NCBI RefSeq assembly: GCF_001544315.1
Contig: NZ_BCQG01000016.1
Coordinates: forward strand, 1-64,000
Direction of reading: 5' to 3'
Length of the DNA stretch: 64,000 bases
Source: Geobacillus jurassicus NBRC 107829
GTDB lineage: Bacteria > Bacillota > Bacilli > Bacillales > Anoxybacillaceae
The stretch's first letter is position 1, and the number at the start of each line of letters is the position of its first letter. The position numbers and the translations under genes are program-made. The notes below the pieces were generated by a model. The model worked only from the letters and a program-made list of their open reading frames with translations. It ran no database searches and was not told the DNA's origin. Below, in pieces: positions 7,977 through 19,152 of this stretch.

Positions 7977-8923
7977 GAATGGGAAGCCCTTTTTTTCAAA
8001 AACGCTTGGCCGTAGCTGCCGTGGTCATGTAGCATGGCGTGTTCGACTTGGATGGTCGCATGCTCAATGCCGTATTTTTCTTTCAGCATTTCATTCACTG
8101 CCAAGATCACGCAAAGCGGCTGAATGTGTTCGTTGACAAACACATGAGCCGACAGGGAGTAATGGTCGGTGGAGATGGCCCATAAGTGCATGTCGTGCAC
8201 GTCTTCCACCCCTTCGATCTCGAGGATGTCGGCGCGAATTTGTTCGAGGTCGAACTGTTCCGGAACGGCTTCCATCAAGATGAGATACGATTCGCGCATA
8301 ATTTTCGCCCCGCCTGTGAAAATGATGGCGGCGATCACCAAGCTGATGATCGGGTCGAAAATCGTCCAGCCGGTGAAATAAATGAGCAGCGCCGAAACGA
8401 TGACGCCGATCGAGCTGATCAAGTCGCCGATGAAATGCCAGAGGGCGCTCTGGACGTTCAAGTTGTCTTCCTCTTTCGTGCTCCGGCTTAAGACGATCGT
8501 CAATGTCAAATTGACGATCAAGCCGATCGCCGCGATCCCAAGCATGAGCGAAAAACGGATCGGTTCAGGATGGATAAACCGCTGAATGCCTTCCCATAAA
8601 ATCCATAAAGCAATGACCGCTAACGTCAGGCCGTTCAAAAACGACGTGATGATTTCAAATCGCAAAAAACCGAACGTAAACCGGTGGTTCGGCGGGCGCG
8701 TCGCCATATAGAGGGCGACCATGCTTAAGCCAAGCGCCAATACATCGGATGCCATATGGGCCGAATCGGACAAGAGGGCGAGCGAGTTGGAAATCAGTCC
8801 GCCAATGATTTCGACGGCGGTGAAAAACACGGTCAACAAAAGCGTCACCCAAAGCGCTTTTTTCGATTCACTTTGCCTTTTGACGTGTGGGAGATGGTGG
8901 AAATCGTACAGTGTTGGAGACAT
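7973..8923 (-). CDS. czcD: Cation diffusion facilitator (CzcD-like) divalent-metal exporter
   Basis: 316 residues with the CDF architecture: six transmembrane segments, then a cytoplasmic C-terminal domain. Metal-site residues appear in membrane helix 2 as ALLSDSAHMASD (family HxxxD region) and in helix 5 as ALWHFIGDLISS. The C-terminal domain contains EIEGVEDVHDMHLWAI, the usual metal-binding, dimerising fold. It should export Zn, Co, Fe or Mn in exchange for protons. The N-terminus lacks a His-rich stretch apart from HHLPHVKRQ. A Fur/PerR-like palindrome lies directly upstream at 8940-8956, hinting at metal control; which metal is not decided by the sequence. The symbol follows the closest family type and is approximate. 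Confidence 0.88.
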   Translation of the reverse strand: MSPTLYDFHHLPHVKRQSESKKALWVTLLLTVFFTAVEIIGGLISNSLALLSDSAHMASDVLALGLSMVALYMATRPPNHRFTFGFLRFEIITSFLNGLTLAVIALWILWEGIQRFIHPEPIRFSLMLGIAAIGLIVNLTLTIVLSRSTKEEDNLNVQSALWHFIGDLISSIGVIVSALLIYFTGWTIFDPIISLVIAAIIFTGGAKIMRESYLILMEAVPEQFDLEQIRADILEIEGVEDVHDMHLWAISTDHYSLSAHVFVNEHIQPLCVILAVNEMLKEKYGIEHATIQVEHAMLHDHGSYGQAFLKKRASHS

Positions 8924-8937
8924 AATGCACCTCTTTT

Positions 8938-8958
8938 CTTTGTAATAATTATCAATTT
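8938..8958 (-). promoter_or_regulatory. Fur/PerR-type operator candidate upstream of the CDF gene
   Basis: Minus-strand TTGATAATTATTACAA matches a 7-1-7 TGATAAT-n-ATTATCA-type box at 12 of 14 positions. It lies about 15 bp before the CDF start. An AT-rich stretch with TATAAT-like boxes is next to it. Confidence 0.4.
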
Positions 8959-9136
8959 ATATATATTATAATATAAAAAACCGGTTGTGTGCAAATGAAA
9001 TTTCGACAATCGGAAACAGCTATTGTTGGAATTTGTCTAAAAATATAGATAAATGTTTCAAGGAATGAGGTTTTATGTTGGCGAATAAGGATCAGTGTAT
9101 GGCCATCATCTTGCCTCAGAAAGGATGCGATACGGT

Positions 9137-11137
9137 TTGATTGCGGCGAATCCGACCGATTGGGAAGTGTATTTGTTTCATGAAGGCAGTTTGTATAAAA
9201 GCTATGAGCTGTTTGGCGCACACGTCATCCGCGAAGGCGGATCGGTCGGCACCCGGTTTTGCGTATGGGCGCCGCATGCGCTTGATGTGCGTCTTGTCGG
9301 CAGTTTCAACGATTGGAATGGGGCGAATTTCCGTCTGACGAAAGTGAACGACGAAGGGGTATGGACGATCGTTGTCCCGGAAAACTTGCAAGGGCATTTA
9401 TATAAATACGAGATCGTCACACCGGATGGCCGCGTGCTGTTGAAAGCAGATCCGTACGCCTTTTACTCCGAATTGCGTCCTCATACCGCCTCGATTGTCT
9501 ACGATTTGAAAGGATACGAGTGGAACGATCAGCCTTGGCAGCGAAAGAAGCGGCGGAAACGGATTTACGACCAGCCGATGGTCATTTATGAACTTCATTT
9601 CGGTTCATGGAAGAAGAAACCGGATGGCTGCTTTTATACGTACCGTGAGATGGCTGATGAACTCATTCCGTATGTGCTTGAGCGCGGGTTTACACATATT
9701 GAGCTCCTTCCGCTTGTCGAGCATCCGCTCGATCGTTCGTGGGGATATCAAGGGACCGGCTATTATTCGGTGACAAGCCGCTATGGCACGCCGCACGATT
9801 TCATGTATTTCGTCGACCGCTGCCATCAAGCGGGGCTTGGCGTCATCATCGACTGGGCGCCGGGGCATTTTTGCAAGGACGCCCACGGGCTGTACATGTT
9901 TGACGGCGCGCCGACGTATGAATACGCGAATGAAAAAGACCGGGAAAATTACGTCTGGGGGACGGCGAATTTTGACTTGGGCAAGCCGGAAGTGCGCAGT
10001 TTCCTGATCTCCAATGCGTTGTTTTGGCTGGAGTATTACCATGTGGACGGATTTCGCGTCGATGCGGTCGCCAATATGCTTTATTGGCCGAACAATGATC
10101 GGCTGTACGAAAATCCGTACGCGGTCGAGTTTTTGCGCAAGTTGAATGAAGCGGTGTTTGCCTATGACCCGAACGTCTTGATGATCGCCGAAGATTCGAC
10201 CGACTGGCCGCGCGTGACGGCGCCGACGTACGACGGCGGGCTTGGGTTCAACTACAAATGGAACATGGGCTGGATGAACGACATGCTTACGTATATGGAA
10301 ACGCCGCCGCATGAGCGGAAATACGTCCATAACCAAGTCAGTTTTTCCCTCCTTTATGCGTATTCGGAAAATTTCATTTTGCCATTTTCCCATGATGAAG
10401 TTGTGCATGGAAAAAAATCCCTTCTCAATAAAATGCCGGGGGCGTATGAAGAAAAGTTCGCCCAGCTGCGCCTGCTGTATGGCTATATGATGGCCCACCC
10501 TGGGAAAAAGCTGCTGTTTATGGGCAGTGAGTTTGCCCAGTTTGATGAGTGGAAGTTTGCCGAGGAGCTTGACTGGGTGCTGTTCGATTTTGAATTGCAC
10601 CGGAAAATGGACGAATATGTGAAGCAGCTGATTGCTTGCTATAAACGGTATAAGCCGTTTTACGAGCTCGACCATGATCCGCGGGGGTTTGAATGGATTG
10701 ACGTTCATAATGCCGAACAAAGCATTTTCTCATTCATCCGCCGCGGGAAAAAAGAGGGTGATGTGCTGGTTATTGTTTGCAACTTCACAAATCAGGCGTA
10801 TGACGATTACAAAGTCGGCGTGCCGCTTTTGGCGCCGTACGGCGAAGTGCTTAACAGCGATGCGGCGGAGTTTGGCGGGTCGGGGCATGTCAATAGAAAG
10901 CGTCTTTCCGCTTTCAACGAGCCGTTTCATGGAAAGCCATACCATGTGCGCATGACGATTCCGCCGTTTGGGATTTCCATTTTGCGGCCAGTGCAAAAAC
11001 GAGGGGAGAGAAAGAAGAATGAAGAAGAAGTGCATCGCCATGTTATTGGCCGGCGGTCAAGGAAGCCGTCTTCGCTCGCTGACGAAAAACATCGCGAAAC
11101 CGGCCGTGCCGTTCGGCGGGAAGTACCGCATCATTGA
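9137..11137 (+). CDS. glgB: 1,4-alpha-glucan branching enzyme (GH13)
   Basis: Cuts alpha-1,4 chains and re-attaches them in alpha-1,6 linkage during glycogen synthesis. 666 residues. The N-terminal CBM48-like domain contains [11 protein letters not shown] and [12 protein letters not shown]. It is followed by the GH13 barrel with nucleophile Asp309 in [10 protein letters not shown], acid/base Glu352 in [11 protein letters not shown], and [11 protein letters not shown], then an all-beta C-terminal domain. The start is probably the TTG at 9137 (AAAGGA at 9120-9125), giving an N-terminus matching the known G. stearothermophilus enzyme ([16 protein letters not shown]). Its last 39 codons run past the start of glgC, an overlap of 119 bp, with a basic tail ([16 protein letters not shown]) that I recall also being present in the G. 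stearothermophilus protein. It is the first gene of the glg operon. Confidence 0.97.
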   Translation: MIAANPTDWEVYLFHEGSLYKSYELFGAHVIREGGSVGTRFCVWAPHALDVRLVGSFNDWNGANFRLTKVNDEGVWTIVVPENLQGHLYKYEIVTPDGRVLLKADPYAFYSELRPHTASIVYDLKGYEWNDQPWQRKKRRKRIYDQPMVIYELHFGSWKKKPDGCFYTYREMADELIPYVLERGFTHIELLPLVEHPLDRSWGYQGTGYYSVTSRYGTPHDFMYFVDRCHQAGLGVIIDWAPGHFCKDAHGLYMFDGAPTYEYANEKDRENYVWGTANFDLGKPEVRSFLISNALFWLEYYHVDGFRVDAVANMLYWPNNDRLYENPYAVEFLRKLNEAVFAYDPNVLMIAEDSTDWPRVTAPTYDGGLGFNYKWNMGWMNDMLTYMETPPHERKYVHNQVSFSLLYAYSENFILPFSHDEVVHGKKSLLNKMPGAYEEKFAQLRLLYGYMMAHPGKKLLFMGSEFAQFDEWKFAEELDWVLFDFELHRKMDEYVKQLIACYKRYKPFYELDHDPRGFEWIDVHNAEQSIFSFIRRGKKEGDVLVIVCNFTNQAYDDYKVGVPLLAPYGEVLNSDAAEFGGSGHVNRKRLSAFNEPFHGKPYHVRMTIPPFGISILRPVQKRGERKKNEEEVHRHVIGRRSRKPSSLADEKHRETGRAVRREVPHH

Positions 11138-12188
11138 CTTTACGCTGAGCAATTGCACAAACTCGGGCATTGACACGGTCGGGGTGTTGACCCAATACCA
11201 GCCGCTTCTTTTGCACTCGTACATCGGCATCGGAAGCGCGTGGGATTTAGATCGAAGAAACGGCGGCGTCACCGTCCTTCCGCCTTACTCCGTCTCTTCC
11301 GGCGTCAAATGGTACGAAGGCACAGCGAACGCCATTTATCAAAATATCAATTATATCGAGCAGTACGACCCGGACTACGTTCTTGTCTTGTCCGGCGATC
11401 ATATTTACAAGATGAATTACCAGCACATGCTTGACTACCATATCGAGAAACAGGCCGATGCAACGATTTCCGTCATCGAAGTGCCGTGGGAAGAAGCGAG
11501 CCGATTCGGCATTATGAACACGAATGAAGACATGGAAATTGTCGAATTTGTTGAAAAGCCGGCGGAGCCGAAAAGCAATTTGGCGTCGATGGGCATTTAT
11601 ATTTTCAATTGGCCGTTATTGAAGGAGTATTTGCAAATCGACAACGCGGACCCGCATTCGTCGCACGACTTCGGCAAAGATGTGATTCCGCGGCTGCTTC
11701 GGGAGAACAAGCGGCTGTTTGCCTATCCGTTCAAAGGCTACTGGAAAGATGTCGGCACGGTGAAAAGTTTATGGGAAGCGAACATGGATTTGCTCGATGA
11801 ACACAATGAACTCGATTTGTTTGACCGCTCTTGGCGCATTTATTCGGTGAATCCGAACCAGCCGCCGCAATACATCGCTCTGGAGGCGGAAGTGAGCGAC
11901 TCGCTCGTCAATGAAGGCTGTGTCGTGGAAGGAACGGTGGAGCGCTCGGTGCTGTTTCAAGGCGTCCGCATCGGCAAGGGAGCGGTTGTGAAACAATCGG
12001 TCGTTATGCCGGGGGCGACGGTCGGTGAAGGAGCGTATGTCGAGCGGGCGATCGTCACTCCAGAGATTGTCATCCCGCCGCATGCAACCGTCATTCCGGA
12101 CGATGCCGACAACGATGTTGTGCTCGTAACGGCCGAATGGATCAAACAACAGGATGAGGACAACGCAAGGAAGGGTGGAGCGGAATGA
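11019..12188 (+). CDS. glgC: Glucose-1-phosphate adenylyltransferase, catalytic subunit
   Basis: Makes ADP-glucose from glucose-1-phosphate and ATP, the committed step of bacterial glycogen synthesis. 389 residues. The nucleotide-binding motif is [20 protein letters not shown]. The catalytic and substrate regions include [26 protein letters not shown] and [14 protein letters not shown]. The C-terminal left-handed beta-helix has hexapeptide-like repeats ([16 protein letters not shown]). The start is the ATG at 11019, after GGGGAGAGAAAGA. It begins inside the glgB coding sequence and ends overlapping glgD by ATGA. It is expected to work as a heteromer with GlgD, as shown for G. stearothermophilus. 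Confidence 0.97.
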   Translation: MKKKCIAMLLAGGQGSRLRSLTKNIAKPAVPFGGKYRIIDFTLSNCTNSGIDTVGVLTQYQPLLLHSYIGIGSAWDLDRRNGGVTVLPPYSVSSGVKWYEGTANAIYQNINYIEQYDPDYVLVLSGDHIYKMNYQHMLDYHIEKQADATISVIEVPWEEASRFGIMNTNEDMEIVEFVEKPAEPKSNLASMGIYIFNWPLLKEYLQIDNADPHSSHDFGKDVIPRLLRENKRLFAYPFKGYWKDVGTVKSLWEANMDLLDEHNELDLFDRSWRIYSVNPNQPPQYIALEAEVSDSLVNEGCVVEGTVERSVLFQGVRIGKGAVVKQSVVMPGATVGEGAYVERAIVTPEIVIPPHATVIPDDADNDVVLVTAEWIKQQDEDNARKGGAE

Positions 12189-13219
12189 ACAACAACATGA
12201 TGTTAGGCGTCATTGACGCGACCACGTATATGAAGGCGTTATCTCCGCTTGTCGAGCAACGATCGATCGCCGCGGTGCCGTTTGCCGGGCGGTACCGGCT
12301 CATTGACTTCGTGCTCTCGAGCATGGTCAACTCCGGCATTGAGAGCGTGGCGATTTTTCCTAAATACCAATACCGCTCGCTCATGGATCATTTAGGGTCA
12401 GGGAAGAACTGGGATTTAAACCGAAAGCGGGACGGGCTGTTTTTCTTCCCGTCACCGGACTTGTTGTTTTCCGGTGAGCGCCGGGTCGGGGCGTTTGCCC
12501 ATTTTGAGCAGCATATCGACTATTTTTTGCGAAGCCGGCAAAAGTATGCGGTCATCGTCAATAGCTACACGGTGTGCAACATCGACTTTGACGCCGTCCT
12601 CGAGCGCCATATCGAACGCGGCTGCGATGTGACGCGAATTTGCCATCGCGGCCAGCCGTTGGAGATGTATGTGCTTGAGACGTCTCTCTTGCTTGATTTA
12701 ATTGCCGATTACAAACACCGCGGCTATCGAAGCATCGTCGATGTCGTCCGCGACGATCGCCATTCGCTGTCGATTTGCGACTATGAATACAGCGGATATG
12801 CGGCTGTCATCGATTCGCTCGCCCAATATTTCCGCTCCAGCATGGAGCTTCTTGACCGCAGCGTTTGGGAGCAGCTTTTTCTTCCATCGCGTCCGGTTTA
12901 TACGAAAGTGAAAGATGAGCCGCCGACGAAATACGGGCGGGACGGGAACGTGAAGCGCTCGATGATCGCCAACGGCTGCTCCATTGAAGGAACGGTCGAA
13001 AACAGCGTTCTGTTCCGTTCCGTGAAAATCGGCAAAGGAGCGGTTGTGAAGAACAGCATCATTATGCAAAAGTGCCAAATCGGGGACGGCTGTGTGCTCG
13101 ATGGCGTCATCGTCGACAAAGATGCGAAAATTGAACCGGGGGTCGTTTTACAAGGGACGGCGGAACAGCCGTTTGTCGTCCGCAAAGGAACAGTGCAAGG
13201 GGAGGTCGTGAAACCATGA
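12185..13219 (+). CDS. glgD: Glucose-1-phosphate adenylyltransferase, GlgD subunit
   Basis: A paralogue of GlgC, 344 residues, found in Bacillaceae and some clostridia next to glgC. The N-terminal region aligns ([20 protein letters not shown]). However, the nucleotide-binding GGxGxRL motif is absent (the protein opens [19 protein letters not shown]), and the catalytic GDH aspartate region is replaced by [13 protein letters not shown]. It is therefore expected to be a regulatory or stabilising partner rather than a full catalyst. In G. stearothermophilus GlgD is known to raise activity when combined with GlgC. The C-terminal beta-helix repeats ([16 protein letters not shown]) are kept. It overlaps glgC and glgA by four bases each, indicating translational coupling. 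Confidence 0.95.
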   Translation: MNNNMMLGVIDATTYMKALSPLVEQRSIAAVPFAGRYRLIDFVLSSMVNSGIESVAIFPKYQYRSLMDHLGSGKNWDLNRKRDGLFFFPSPDLLFSGERRVGAFAHFEQHIDYFLRSRQKYAVIVNSYTVCNIDFDAVLERHIERGCDVTRICHRGQPLEMYVLETSLLLDLIADYKHRGYRSIVDVVRDDRHSLSICDYEYSGYAAVIDSLAQYFRSSMELLDRSVWEQLFLPSRPVYTKVKDEPPTKYGRDGNVKRSMIANGCSIEGTVENSVLFRSVKIGKGAVVKNSIIMQKCQIGDGCVLDGVIVDKDAKIEPGVVLQGTAEQPFVVRKGTVQGEVVKP

Positions 13220-14673
13220 ACGTGCTGTTTGCCGTTTCCGAATGCGCCCCGTTTGCCAAGTCGGGCGGGCTGGCCGATGTCGCCGGCGCGCTGCCGAAAG
13301 AGCTGCGCCGGCTCGGCGTGGATGTTCGCGTCATGGTGCCAAAGTATGAAACGATCGCCCCGAAGTGGAAAGAACAAATGGACAAAGCGGCGGAGCTCGT
13401 CGTGCCGGTCGGGTGGCGCCGTCAATATGGCGGCGTGGAAAGGCTGGAGCATGACGGGGTCGTCTATTACTTTATCGACAACGAATATTATTTCAAACGG
13501 CCGCAGCTTTATGGCCATTATGACGATGGCGAGCGGTTCGCTTATTTTTGCCGGGCGGTGCTGGACGCGCTGCCGGCGATTTCGTTTCAGCCTGATGTGA
13601 TCCATTGCCATGACTGGCATACCGGCATGATTCCGTTTTTGCTGCGGGAGCAATACCGGCATGATCCGTTTTATGCGGATATCCGCACCGTTTTTACGAT
13701 TCACAACTTGCAGTTTCAAGGGCTGTTTCCGCGCGGCATTTTAGAGGACTTGTTGAATTTGGACGGGCGGTATTTCACCGTCGACCATCTGGAGTTTTAC
13801 GGAAGCGTCAGTTTTATGAAAGGCGCGCTTGTCGCCTCCGATTTGATTACGACGGTCAGCCCGACGTACAAAGAGGAGATTCAAACCGCCTATTACGGCG
13901 AGCGGCTTGACGGTCTGTTGCGAGCGCGGCGGGATGATTTGCTCGGCATTTTAAACGGCATTGATGACGAGTTTTACAATCCGGAAACGGACCCGTTTTT
14001 GGAGGAGACATACAACGTCCGTACGCTGGAGAAAAAGAAAATCAACAAACGCGCGTTGCAGCGGCAGTTCGGTCTGCCGGAGCGGGACGATGCGCCCGTT
14101 GTCGCGATGGTGACGCGAATGACCGCGCAAAAAGGACTTGATTTAGTGACGTGCGTGTTCCACGATCTCATGCAGGAGGAGATGCAGCTCGTTGTGCTCG
14201 GCACGGGGGACTGGCGGTTTGAGCAATTTTTCTCGCAAATGGCGGCGGCGTATCCAGACAAAGTCGGAGTGTACATCGGCTTTCACGAACCGCTCGCCCA
14301 TCAAATTTACGCCGGCGCGGACTTGTTTTTAATGCCGTCATTGTTTGAGCCGTGCGGGCTGAGCCAAATGATCGCGCTTCGGTACGGGACGATCCCGATC
14401 GTTCGGGAAACGGGCGGATTAAACGATACGGTGCGGTCATACAATGAATTCACAGGGGAAGGGAACGGGTTCAGTTTTACGAATTTTAACGCCCATGACA
14501 TGTTGTACACGATCCGCCGGGCGCTGTCGTTTTACCGCCAGCCGTCGGTCTGGAAGCGGCTCGAGGAGCGGGCGATGCGCGGCGATTACAGTTGGCGCCG
14601 GTCGGCGAGGGAGTATAAAAAAGCGTATGAACAGTTGCTCAAAAAGGGGGAAGACACGCTTGTTCGCCGATAA
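13216..14673 (+). CDS. glgA: Glycogen synthase (ADP-glucose, GT5)
   Basis: Extends alpha-1,4-glucan chains with glucose from ADP-glucose. 485 residues, standard for bacterial GlgA. The N-terminal substrate loop contains the family KxGGL motif ([18 protein letters not shown]). [12 protein letters not shown], the starch-synthase catalytic segment [16 protein letters not shown] and the C-terminal [13 protein letters not shown] and [18 protein letters not shown] are all present, giving the two Rossmann-like domains of GT-B enzymes. The start codon overlaps the glgD stop (ATGA at 13216), and the 3' end overlaps glgP by about 14 bases. It uses the ADP-glucose made by GlgCD and supplies chains to GlgB. 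Confidence 0.97.
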   Translation: MNVLFAVSECAPFAKSGGLADVAGALPKELRRLGVDVRVMVPKYETIAPKWKEQMDKAAELVVPVGWRRQYGGVERLEHDGVVYYFIDNEYYFKRPQLYGHYDDGERFAYFCRAVLDALPAISFQPDVIHCHDWHTGMIPFLLREQYRHDPFYADIRTVFTIHNLQFQGLFPRGILEDLLNLDGRYFTVDHLEFYGSVSFMKGALVASDLITTVSPTYKEEIQTAYYGERLDGLLRARRDDLLGILNGIDDEFYNPETDPFLEETYNVRTLEKKKINKRALQRQFGLPERDDAPVVAMVTRMTAQKGLDLVTCVFHDLMQEEMQLVVLGTGDWRFEQFFSQMAAAYPDKVGVYIGFHEPLAHQIYAGADLFLMPSLFEPCGLSQMIALRYGTIPIVRETGGLNDTVRSYNEFTGEGNGFSFTNFNAHDMLYTIRRALSFYRQPSVWKRLEERAMRGDYSWRRSAREYKKAYEQLLKKGEDTLVRR

Positions 14674-17068
14674 AGAAACGTTTAAACGAGCGTTTGTGAC
14701 GCGGGTCGAGGCGTTGTGCGGCAAACCGTTTGCGGAATCGACGGCGCGCGATCATTATCACGTTCTCGGCCAAATGGTGCGCGAACATATCAGCCGCCCT
14801 TGGATTGCAACGAACGAGCGCCATCGAGCTGAGCGGCGGAAGCAGATGTACTACTTGTCGATCGAATTTTTGCTCGGCCGCTTGCTTGGAAGCAACTTGT
14901 TAAACCTTGGCGTCCGCCCGATTGTCGAAGAGGGGCTTCGAGAGCTCGGCATCCGCCTCGAAGACGTCGAGGAATGCGAAGCGGACGCCGGGCTTGGCAA
15001 CGGCGGGCTGGGGCGGCTCGCCGCCTGTTTTCTGGACTCGCTCGCGACATTGAATTTGCCGGGCCACGGCCACGGCATCCGCTATAAACACGGGCTGTTT
15101 GACCAAAAAATCGTTGACGGCTACCAAGTTGAGCTGCCGGAGCAATGGCTGCGCCACGGGAACGTTTGGGAAATCCGCAAAGAGGAGCTGGCTGTTGAAG
15201 TCAACTTTTGGGGAAGGGTCGAGGTGTCCGAACAAAACGGCCGCCTTACTTTCCGCCATGTCGACAGCGAAAAAGTGATGGCCGTGCCGTACGACATGCC
15301 GGTGATCGGCTATGGGACGAACACGGTCAACACGCTAAGGCTTTGGAGCGCTGAACCGGCGAAAACGTTCCCGCTTCATAAAAATGTGATGCAATACAAG
15401 CGGGAGACGGAAGCGATTTCTGAATTTTTGTATCCGGATGATACGCACGACGAAGGCAAACTGTTGCGGTTAAAGCAACAATATTTTCTCGTTGCCGCAA
15501 GCCTCGGCAGCATCACTCGCGCCCATCGCCGCCAGCATGGAAGCTTGCACCGCCTTCATGAGTATGTCGCCATTCACGTGAACGATACGCACCCGGTGCT
15601 GGCGATCCCAGAGTTGATGCGCATTTTGCTCGATGAGGAAGGGATGAGCTGGGAAGAGGCTTGGCATATTACGACCCATACGATCGCTTACACGAACCAT
15701 ACGACGCTGGCGGAAGCGTTGGAGAAATGGCCGATTCGTCTCTTTCAGCCGCTGTTGCCGCGCATTTATATGATCGTCGAGGAAATTAACGAACGGTTTT
15801 GTCGCGAGCTGTGGGAGCATTATCCCGGCGACTGGGGGCGGATCGAACAGATGGCCATCGTCGCCCACGGAATGGTGAAAATGGCGCATTTGGCCATCGT
15901 GGGCAGCTACAGTGTCAACGGAGTGGCGAAACTGCATACGGAAATTTTGAAACGGCGGGAGATGCGATTGTTTTACGAATGGGCGCCGCACAAGTTCAAC
16001 AATAAAACGAACGGAGTGACGCACCGGCGCTGGCTGTTGAAAGCCAACCCCGAGCTGTCGGCGTTGATTACGGAAACGATCGGGCCCCGCTGGATCCATG
16101 AACCCGAGGCGCTCATTGATTTAAAACGTTATGCTTCCGACCCGGCGTTCCAACAGGCGCTGGCAGCAGTCAAACGGCAGCGGAAGGCGAAGCTCGCCGC
16201 CCGCATTTACGAAAAAACTGGCATTCTTGTTGATGAATCGTCCATTTTTGATGTACAAGTGAAGCGGTTGCACGCCTATAAACGGCAGCTGCTGAACGTC
16301 TTGCACATTATGCATTTGTACAACCGCATGAAAGAAGATCCGCATGTTTCGTTCCACCCGCGCACGTTCATTTTCGGGGCGAAAGCGTCGCCGGGCTATT
16401 ACTACGCCAAGCGGATCATCAAGCTCATTCATTCGGTGGCGGATCAGGTGAACAACGACAAACGGACGAACGAGCAGCTGAAAGTCATTTTTTTGGAAAA
16501 TTACCGCGTATCGCTCGCGGAAGAAATCATTCCGGCCGCTGACGTGAGCGAGCAAATTTCAACTGCCAGCAAAGAAGCGTCTGGGACGGGCAACATGAAG
16601 TTTATGATGAACGGCGCCATTACGCTCGGGACGCTTGACGGGGCGAATGTGGAAATCGCCGAAGCCGTCGGGGAGGAAAACATGTTTTTGTTCGGGCTGA
16701 CGGCGGATGAAGTGCTCAACTACTACGAACACGGCGGCTATCGATCCCATGAGTACTACCATCATGACAAACGGATCAAGCAAGTCGTCGATCAGCTCGT
16801 CAACGGCTTTCTCCCTGATGTTGACGACTACTTTGAACCGATTTACGACTCGCTGTTGGCGCAAAATGACGAATATTTTGTGCTGCGCGACTTCGCCTCC
16901 TACGCCGAGGCGCACGAGCGGGTTGAGGCCGCTTACCGCGACCCGGCGCGCTGGTGGCGGATGAGCGCCATCAACATCGCGCATTCCGGCCGTTTTGCCA
17001 GCGATCGGACCGTCGCGGAATACGCGGCTGAGATTTGGGGCATTTCGCCGTCAGGGAAGAACGATTAG
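14660..17068 (+). CDS. glgP: Glycogen phosphorylase (GT35)
   Basis: Releases glucose-1-phosphate from glycogen ends by phosphorolysis, the degradative arm of the operon. 802 residues, typical of the family. Key stretches are [54 protein letters not shown] and the PLP-lysine site [19 protein letters not shown]. The start is best placed at the TTG at 14660, with AAAAAGGGGGAAG just upstream; this gives [15 protein letters not shown] at the N-terminus. A long in-frame extension up to 14444 lies inside glgA and is not real. It is the last gene of the five-gene operon; a terminator-like hairpin follows only at 17330, shared with the convergent gene. Confidence 0.96.
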   Translation: MFADKETFKRAFVTRVEALCGKPFAESTARDHYHVLGQMVREHISRPWIATNERHRAERRKQMYYLSIEFLLGRLLGSNLLNLGVRPIVEEGLRELGIRLEDVEECEADAGLGNGGLGRLAACFLDSLATLNLPGHGHGIRYKHGLFDQKIVDGYQVELPEQWLRHGNVWEIRKEELAVEVNFWGRVEVSEQNGRLTFRHVDSEKVMAVPYDMPVIGYGTNTVNTLRLWSAEPAKTFPLHKNVMQYKRETEAISEFLYPDDTHDEGKLLRLKQQYFLVAASLGSITRAHRRQHGSLHRLHEYVAIHVNDTHPVLAIPELMRILLDEEGMSWEEAWHITTHTIAYTNHTTLAEALEKWPIRLFQPLLPRIYMIVEEINERFCRELWEHYPGDWGRIEQMAIVAHGMVKMAHLAIVGSYSVNGVAKLHTEILKRREMRLFYEWAPHKFNNKTNGVTHRRWLLKANPELSALITETIGPRWIHEPEALIDLKRYASDPAFQQALAAVKRQRKAKLAARIYEKTGILVDESSIFDVQVKRLHAYKRQLLNVLHIMHLYNRMKEDPHVSFHPRTFIFGAKASPGYYYAKRIIKLIHSVADQVNNDKRTNEQLKVIFLENYRVSLAEEIIPAADVSEQISTASKEASGTGNMKFMMNGAITLGTLDGANVEIAEAVGEENMFLFGLTADEVLNYYEHGGYRSHEYYHHDKRIKQVVDQLVNGFLPDVDDYFEPIYDSLLAQNDEYFVLRDFASYAEAHERVEAAYRDPARWWRMSAINIAHSGRFASDRTVAEYAAEIWGISPSGKND

Positions 17069-17329
17069 GCAGGGATAAAATGATTTCTCTCTCTTTCGAC
17101 CTCTCGTCAGGCGTTGGGAGGAGGAGTTTTGTCCGAGACAGAAGTTTGATGTATGGACCGGTGCCTGCTTCTCTTTAGAAGGCTGGTGAAAAACGGTGAT
17201 TTCTTCAAAGCCGCCTGTCCGTGAATGCGAAGAAGGACCGTTGTTGTGCTGTTTCTCTATTTGAGTAAAGCCCCTGTTGGAGCGTTTCTTCCATTCAATC
17301 ACCAACTTTTAGGATAGGAGGCATAAAAG
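17069..17329. repeat. Intergenic imperfect repeat element (copy A)
   Basis: No gene. The stretch 17180-17305 shares blocks in the same order with 60885-61022: CTGGTGAAAAACG, then GAAGAAGGACCGTTGTTG (GAAGAACCGTTGTTG in the other copy), then TTCCATTCAATCACCAAC (TTCCATCGCCAAC in the other copy). Its two ends, CTGGTGA and TCACCAA, are roughly inverted. It may be a decayed intergenic repeat family. Confidence 0.4.
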
Positions 17330-17367
17330 CAAAAGGGCGTTCCGTTTGGCCGGAGCGCCCTTTTTCG
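17330..17367. terminator. Bidirectional terminator between glgP and the AIM24-like gene
   Basis: AAAAGGGCG-TTCCG and CCGGAG-CGCCCTTTTT form a stem with A and T tracts on the two sides. It serves convergent genes. Confidence 0.85.
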
Positions 17368-17368
17368 T

Positions 17369-18163
17369 TTAGTCGTCGCCGTCGAGCCAGTCGCCGATGC
17401 CGCCGAGGATGCTGCCTTCGCCGACCGATCGTCCGCCGGCGCTCGGGGCGGCGGCGAGCACGCGGTCAGCGAGCCGGCTGAACGGAAGCGACTGCACCCA
17501 CACCGCTCCCGGGCCGGTTACGGTTGCCAAAAACAATCCTTCGCCGCCGAAAAAGGCGGTTTTGATGTTGCCGACATATTCAATATCATAGTCGACGTCT
17601 TTCGTCATGGCGACAAGGCAGCCGGTGTCGATGCGCAGCTTTTCCCCCGGCTGCAAGTCGCGGCGGTGGATCGTTCCGCCGGCGTGCAAAAAAGCGAGTC
17701 CGTCTCCTTCGAGCTTTTGCATAATAAACCCTTCGCCGCCGAAAAAGCCGGCGCCGAGCTTGCGCTGAAACTCGATGCTGACAGAGACGCCTTTTGCCGC
17801 ACACAAAAAGGAGTCTTTTTGGCAGATGAGTTTTCCGCCGAATTCGTTTAGGTCGACCGGAATGATCTTTCCCGGATACGGGGCGGCGAAGGCGACCCGT
17901 CGCTTGCCGCTCCCTTGGTTCGTAAACACGGTCATGAACAAGCTTTCGCCCGTCAGCAGCCGCTTCCCCGCGCCGACAAGGCGGCTGAGAAGCCCTTTTC
18001 CGGATGAGGAGCCATCGCCAAATACGGTTTCCATGACGATGCCGTCATCCATCATCATCATCCCGCCCGCTTCAGCGACCACGCTTTCGTATGGGTCGAG
18101 CTCGATTTCGACAAACTGCATGTCATCGCCGTACAGCCGGTAGTCGATCTCATGTGCATTCAT
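17369..18163 (-). CDS. TIGR00266/AIM24 family protein
   Basis: 264 residues of mostly beta structure, as in the AIM24/TIGR00266 family. The family's glycine-rich repeated motifs are visible: [16 protein letters not shown] near the N-terminus, [19 protein letters not shown] and [19 protein letters not shown] later, and a repeated [16 protein letters not shown] segment. No signal peptide or membrane helix is obvious. The molecular function of the family is not established. The ATG at 18163 is chosen; the same frame stays open upstream to 18907 but runs antisense across yteA and is not coding. It lies downstream of yteA on the same strand, separated by a terminator, so it probably has its own promoter in 18164-18225. 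Confidence 0.85.
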   Translation of the reverse strand: MNAHEIDYRLYGDDMQFVEIELDPYESVVAEAGGMMMMDDGIVMETVFGDGSSSGKGLLSRLVGAGKRLLTGESLFMTVFTNQGSGKRRVAFAAPYPGKIIPVDLNEFGGKLICQKDSFLCAAKGVSVSIEFQRKLGAGFFGGEGFIMQKLEGDGLAFLHAGGTIHRRDLQPGEKLRIDTGCLVAMTKDVDYDIEYVGNIKTAFFGGEGLFLATVTGPGAVWVQSLPFSRLADRVLAAAPSAGGRSVGEGSILGGIGDWLDGDD

Positions 18164-18225
18164 CGTTTCGCCTCCATCTATTATGACGTTCTGCTCTATA
18201 CTACGGAAAATGACATCCACTCGTT

Positions 18226-18260
18226 TCAAAAAAAGACCATCTTGCAGATGGCCTTTTTTA
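18226..18260 (-). terminator. Terminator after yteA
   Basis: Plus-strand AAAAAAAGACCATCT-TGC-AGATGGCCTTTTTTT forms a stem with A and T tracts on its two sides. It overlaps the yteA stop codon. Confidence 0.8.
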
Positions 18261-19067
18261 CGGAGTTGTTTCTCCGAAGCTTTGCTGGAAGGGTCTTTCG
18301 TCATAACGGCGGTGAGTATCTTTCGATGTATACGGATCTTTTTCGTACGCCGGCAAATCGCCGATGTTCGACATGATGCCTTCGTCATCCAATATGTTTT
18401 CCAGCAGCTCATGTTCCCGCGTCGGGTGCACTTGAAGATCGTTTCCATGCAAATCGACGGCCGCGAAATTTTCCAAATCCTCAACATATCCGACGTTCTC
18501 CTCCGATTCGGCGTATGTTTCGCTGTAGGAATCGACGTTTTTGCCAAGATCTGAAGGCGTGTCGGACGTGCCGTAACGGGCCACTTCCTGCCACGCATCT
18601 TCCGCATCATAGGCGACCGACTCATCGCGGCTGTCAAAATCGAATTTGCCAAACGGAGGCATGAGCACGCCTTCTTCAAGCGGCCGCTTTTGCGACACGG
18701 TTTGGTCTGGGCTGTGCTCCCGGCAGTAGAGCGTTGTCGGCAGCGCCTCAAGCCGCTCGTATGGAATCGGTCGGCCGCACACGCGGCATATTCCGTACGT
18801 GCCTTCGTCAATGGCTTGAAGCGCCCGTTCAATTTCATGAAATTCGCGCTCCGTATGCTCGTCCAAAGCCAAATCTTTTTCCCGCTCGTACAGTTCGGTC
18901 GCCTCATCAGCGGGATGGTTGTCGTAGCTCGCCAGCTCGCCGACCGCGTCGTGGGCGTGGCTGCGAATCATGCCGAAATGGCCGTTTTGCTTCAGCCGGT
19001 CTTCCATCTCCCGTTTCATCTCGATGAGCCTCGAACGGAAGGCGGCAAGCTGTTCGTTCGTCAACAT
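18258..19067 (-). CDS. yteA: YteA family protein, TraR/DksA-type zinc finger
   Basis: 269 residues. The N-terminal half is a coiled-coil DksA-like hairpin ([20 protein letters not shown], then [20 protein letters not shown] and [19 protein letters not shown]). The zinc finger follows: [19 protein letters not shown]...CREH, that is CxxC with a second CxxH pair rather than four cysteines. An acidic tail of about 130 residues continues to the C-terminus. YteA is conserved in spore-forming Bacillaceae next to menaquinone genes, as here; its role is poorly defined and DNA or RNA-polymerase binding is inferred from the DksA likeness. It is read divergently to nothing; menA lies upstream on the same strand with a terminator between. 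Confidence 0.88.
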   Translation of the reverse strand: MLTNEQLAAFRSRLIEMKREMEDRLKQNGHFGMIRSHAHDAVGELASYDNHPADEATELYEREKDLALDEHTEREFHEIERALQAIDEGTYGICRVCGRPIPYERLEALPTTLYCREHSPDQTVSQKRPLEEGVLMPPFGKFDFDSRDESVAYDAEDAWQEVARYGTSDTPSDLGKNVDSYSETYAESEENVGYVEDLENFAAVDLHGNDLQVHPTREHELLENILDDEGIMSNIGDLPAYEKDPYTSKDTHRRYDERPFQQSFGETTP

Positions 19068-19119
19068 CGGTTGAAACCCCTTCCTTATAGCGTCTATATG
19101 GTGTAGTATGGGCGAAAAT

Positions 19120-19152
19120 CAAAAAAAAAACACGGTCATTCCGACCGTGTTA
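19120..19152 (-). terminator. Terminator after menA
   Basis: Minus-strand AACACGGTCGG-AATG-CCGTGTT followed by ten T residues. It overlaps the menA stop codon. Confidence 0.88.

Noticed and set aside
9605-10720. Long minus-strand reading frame opposite glgB
   Set aside because: It is an antisense shadow created by the GC-rich codon pattern of glgB; no ribosome-binding site or family likeness.
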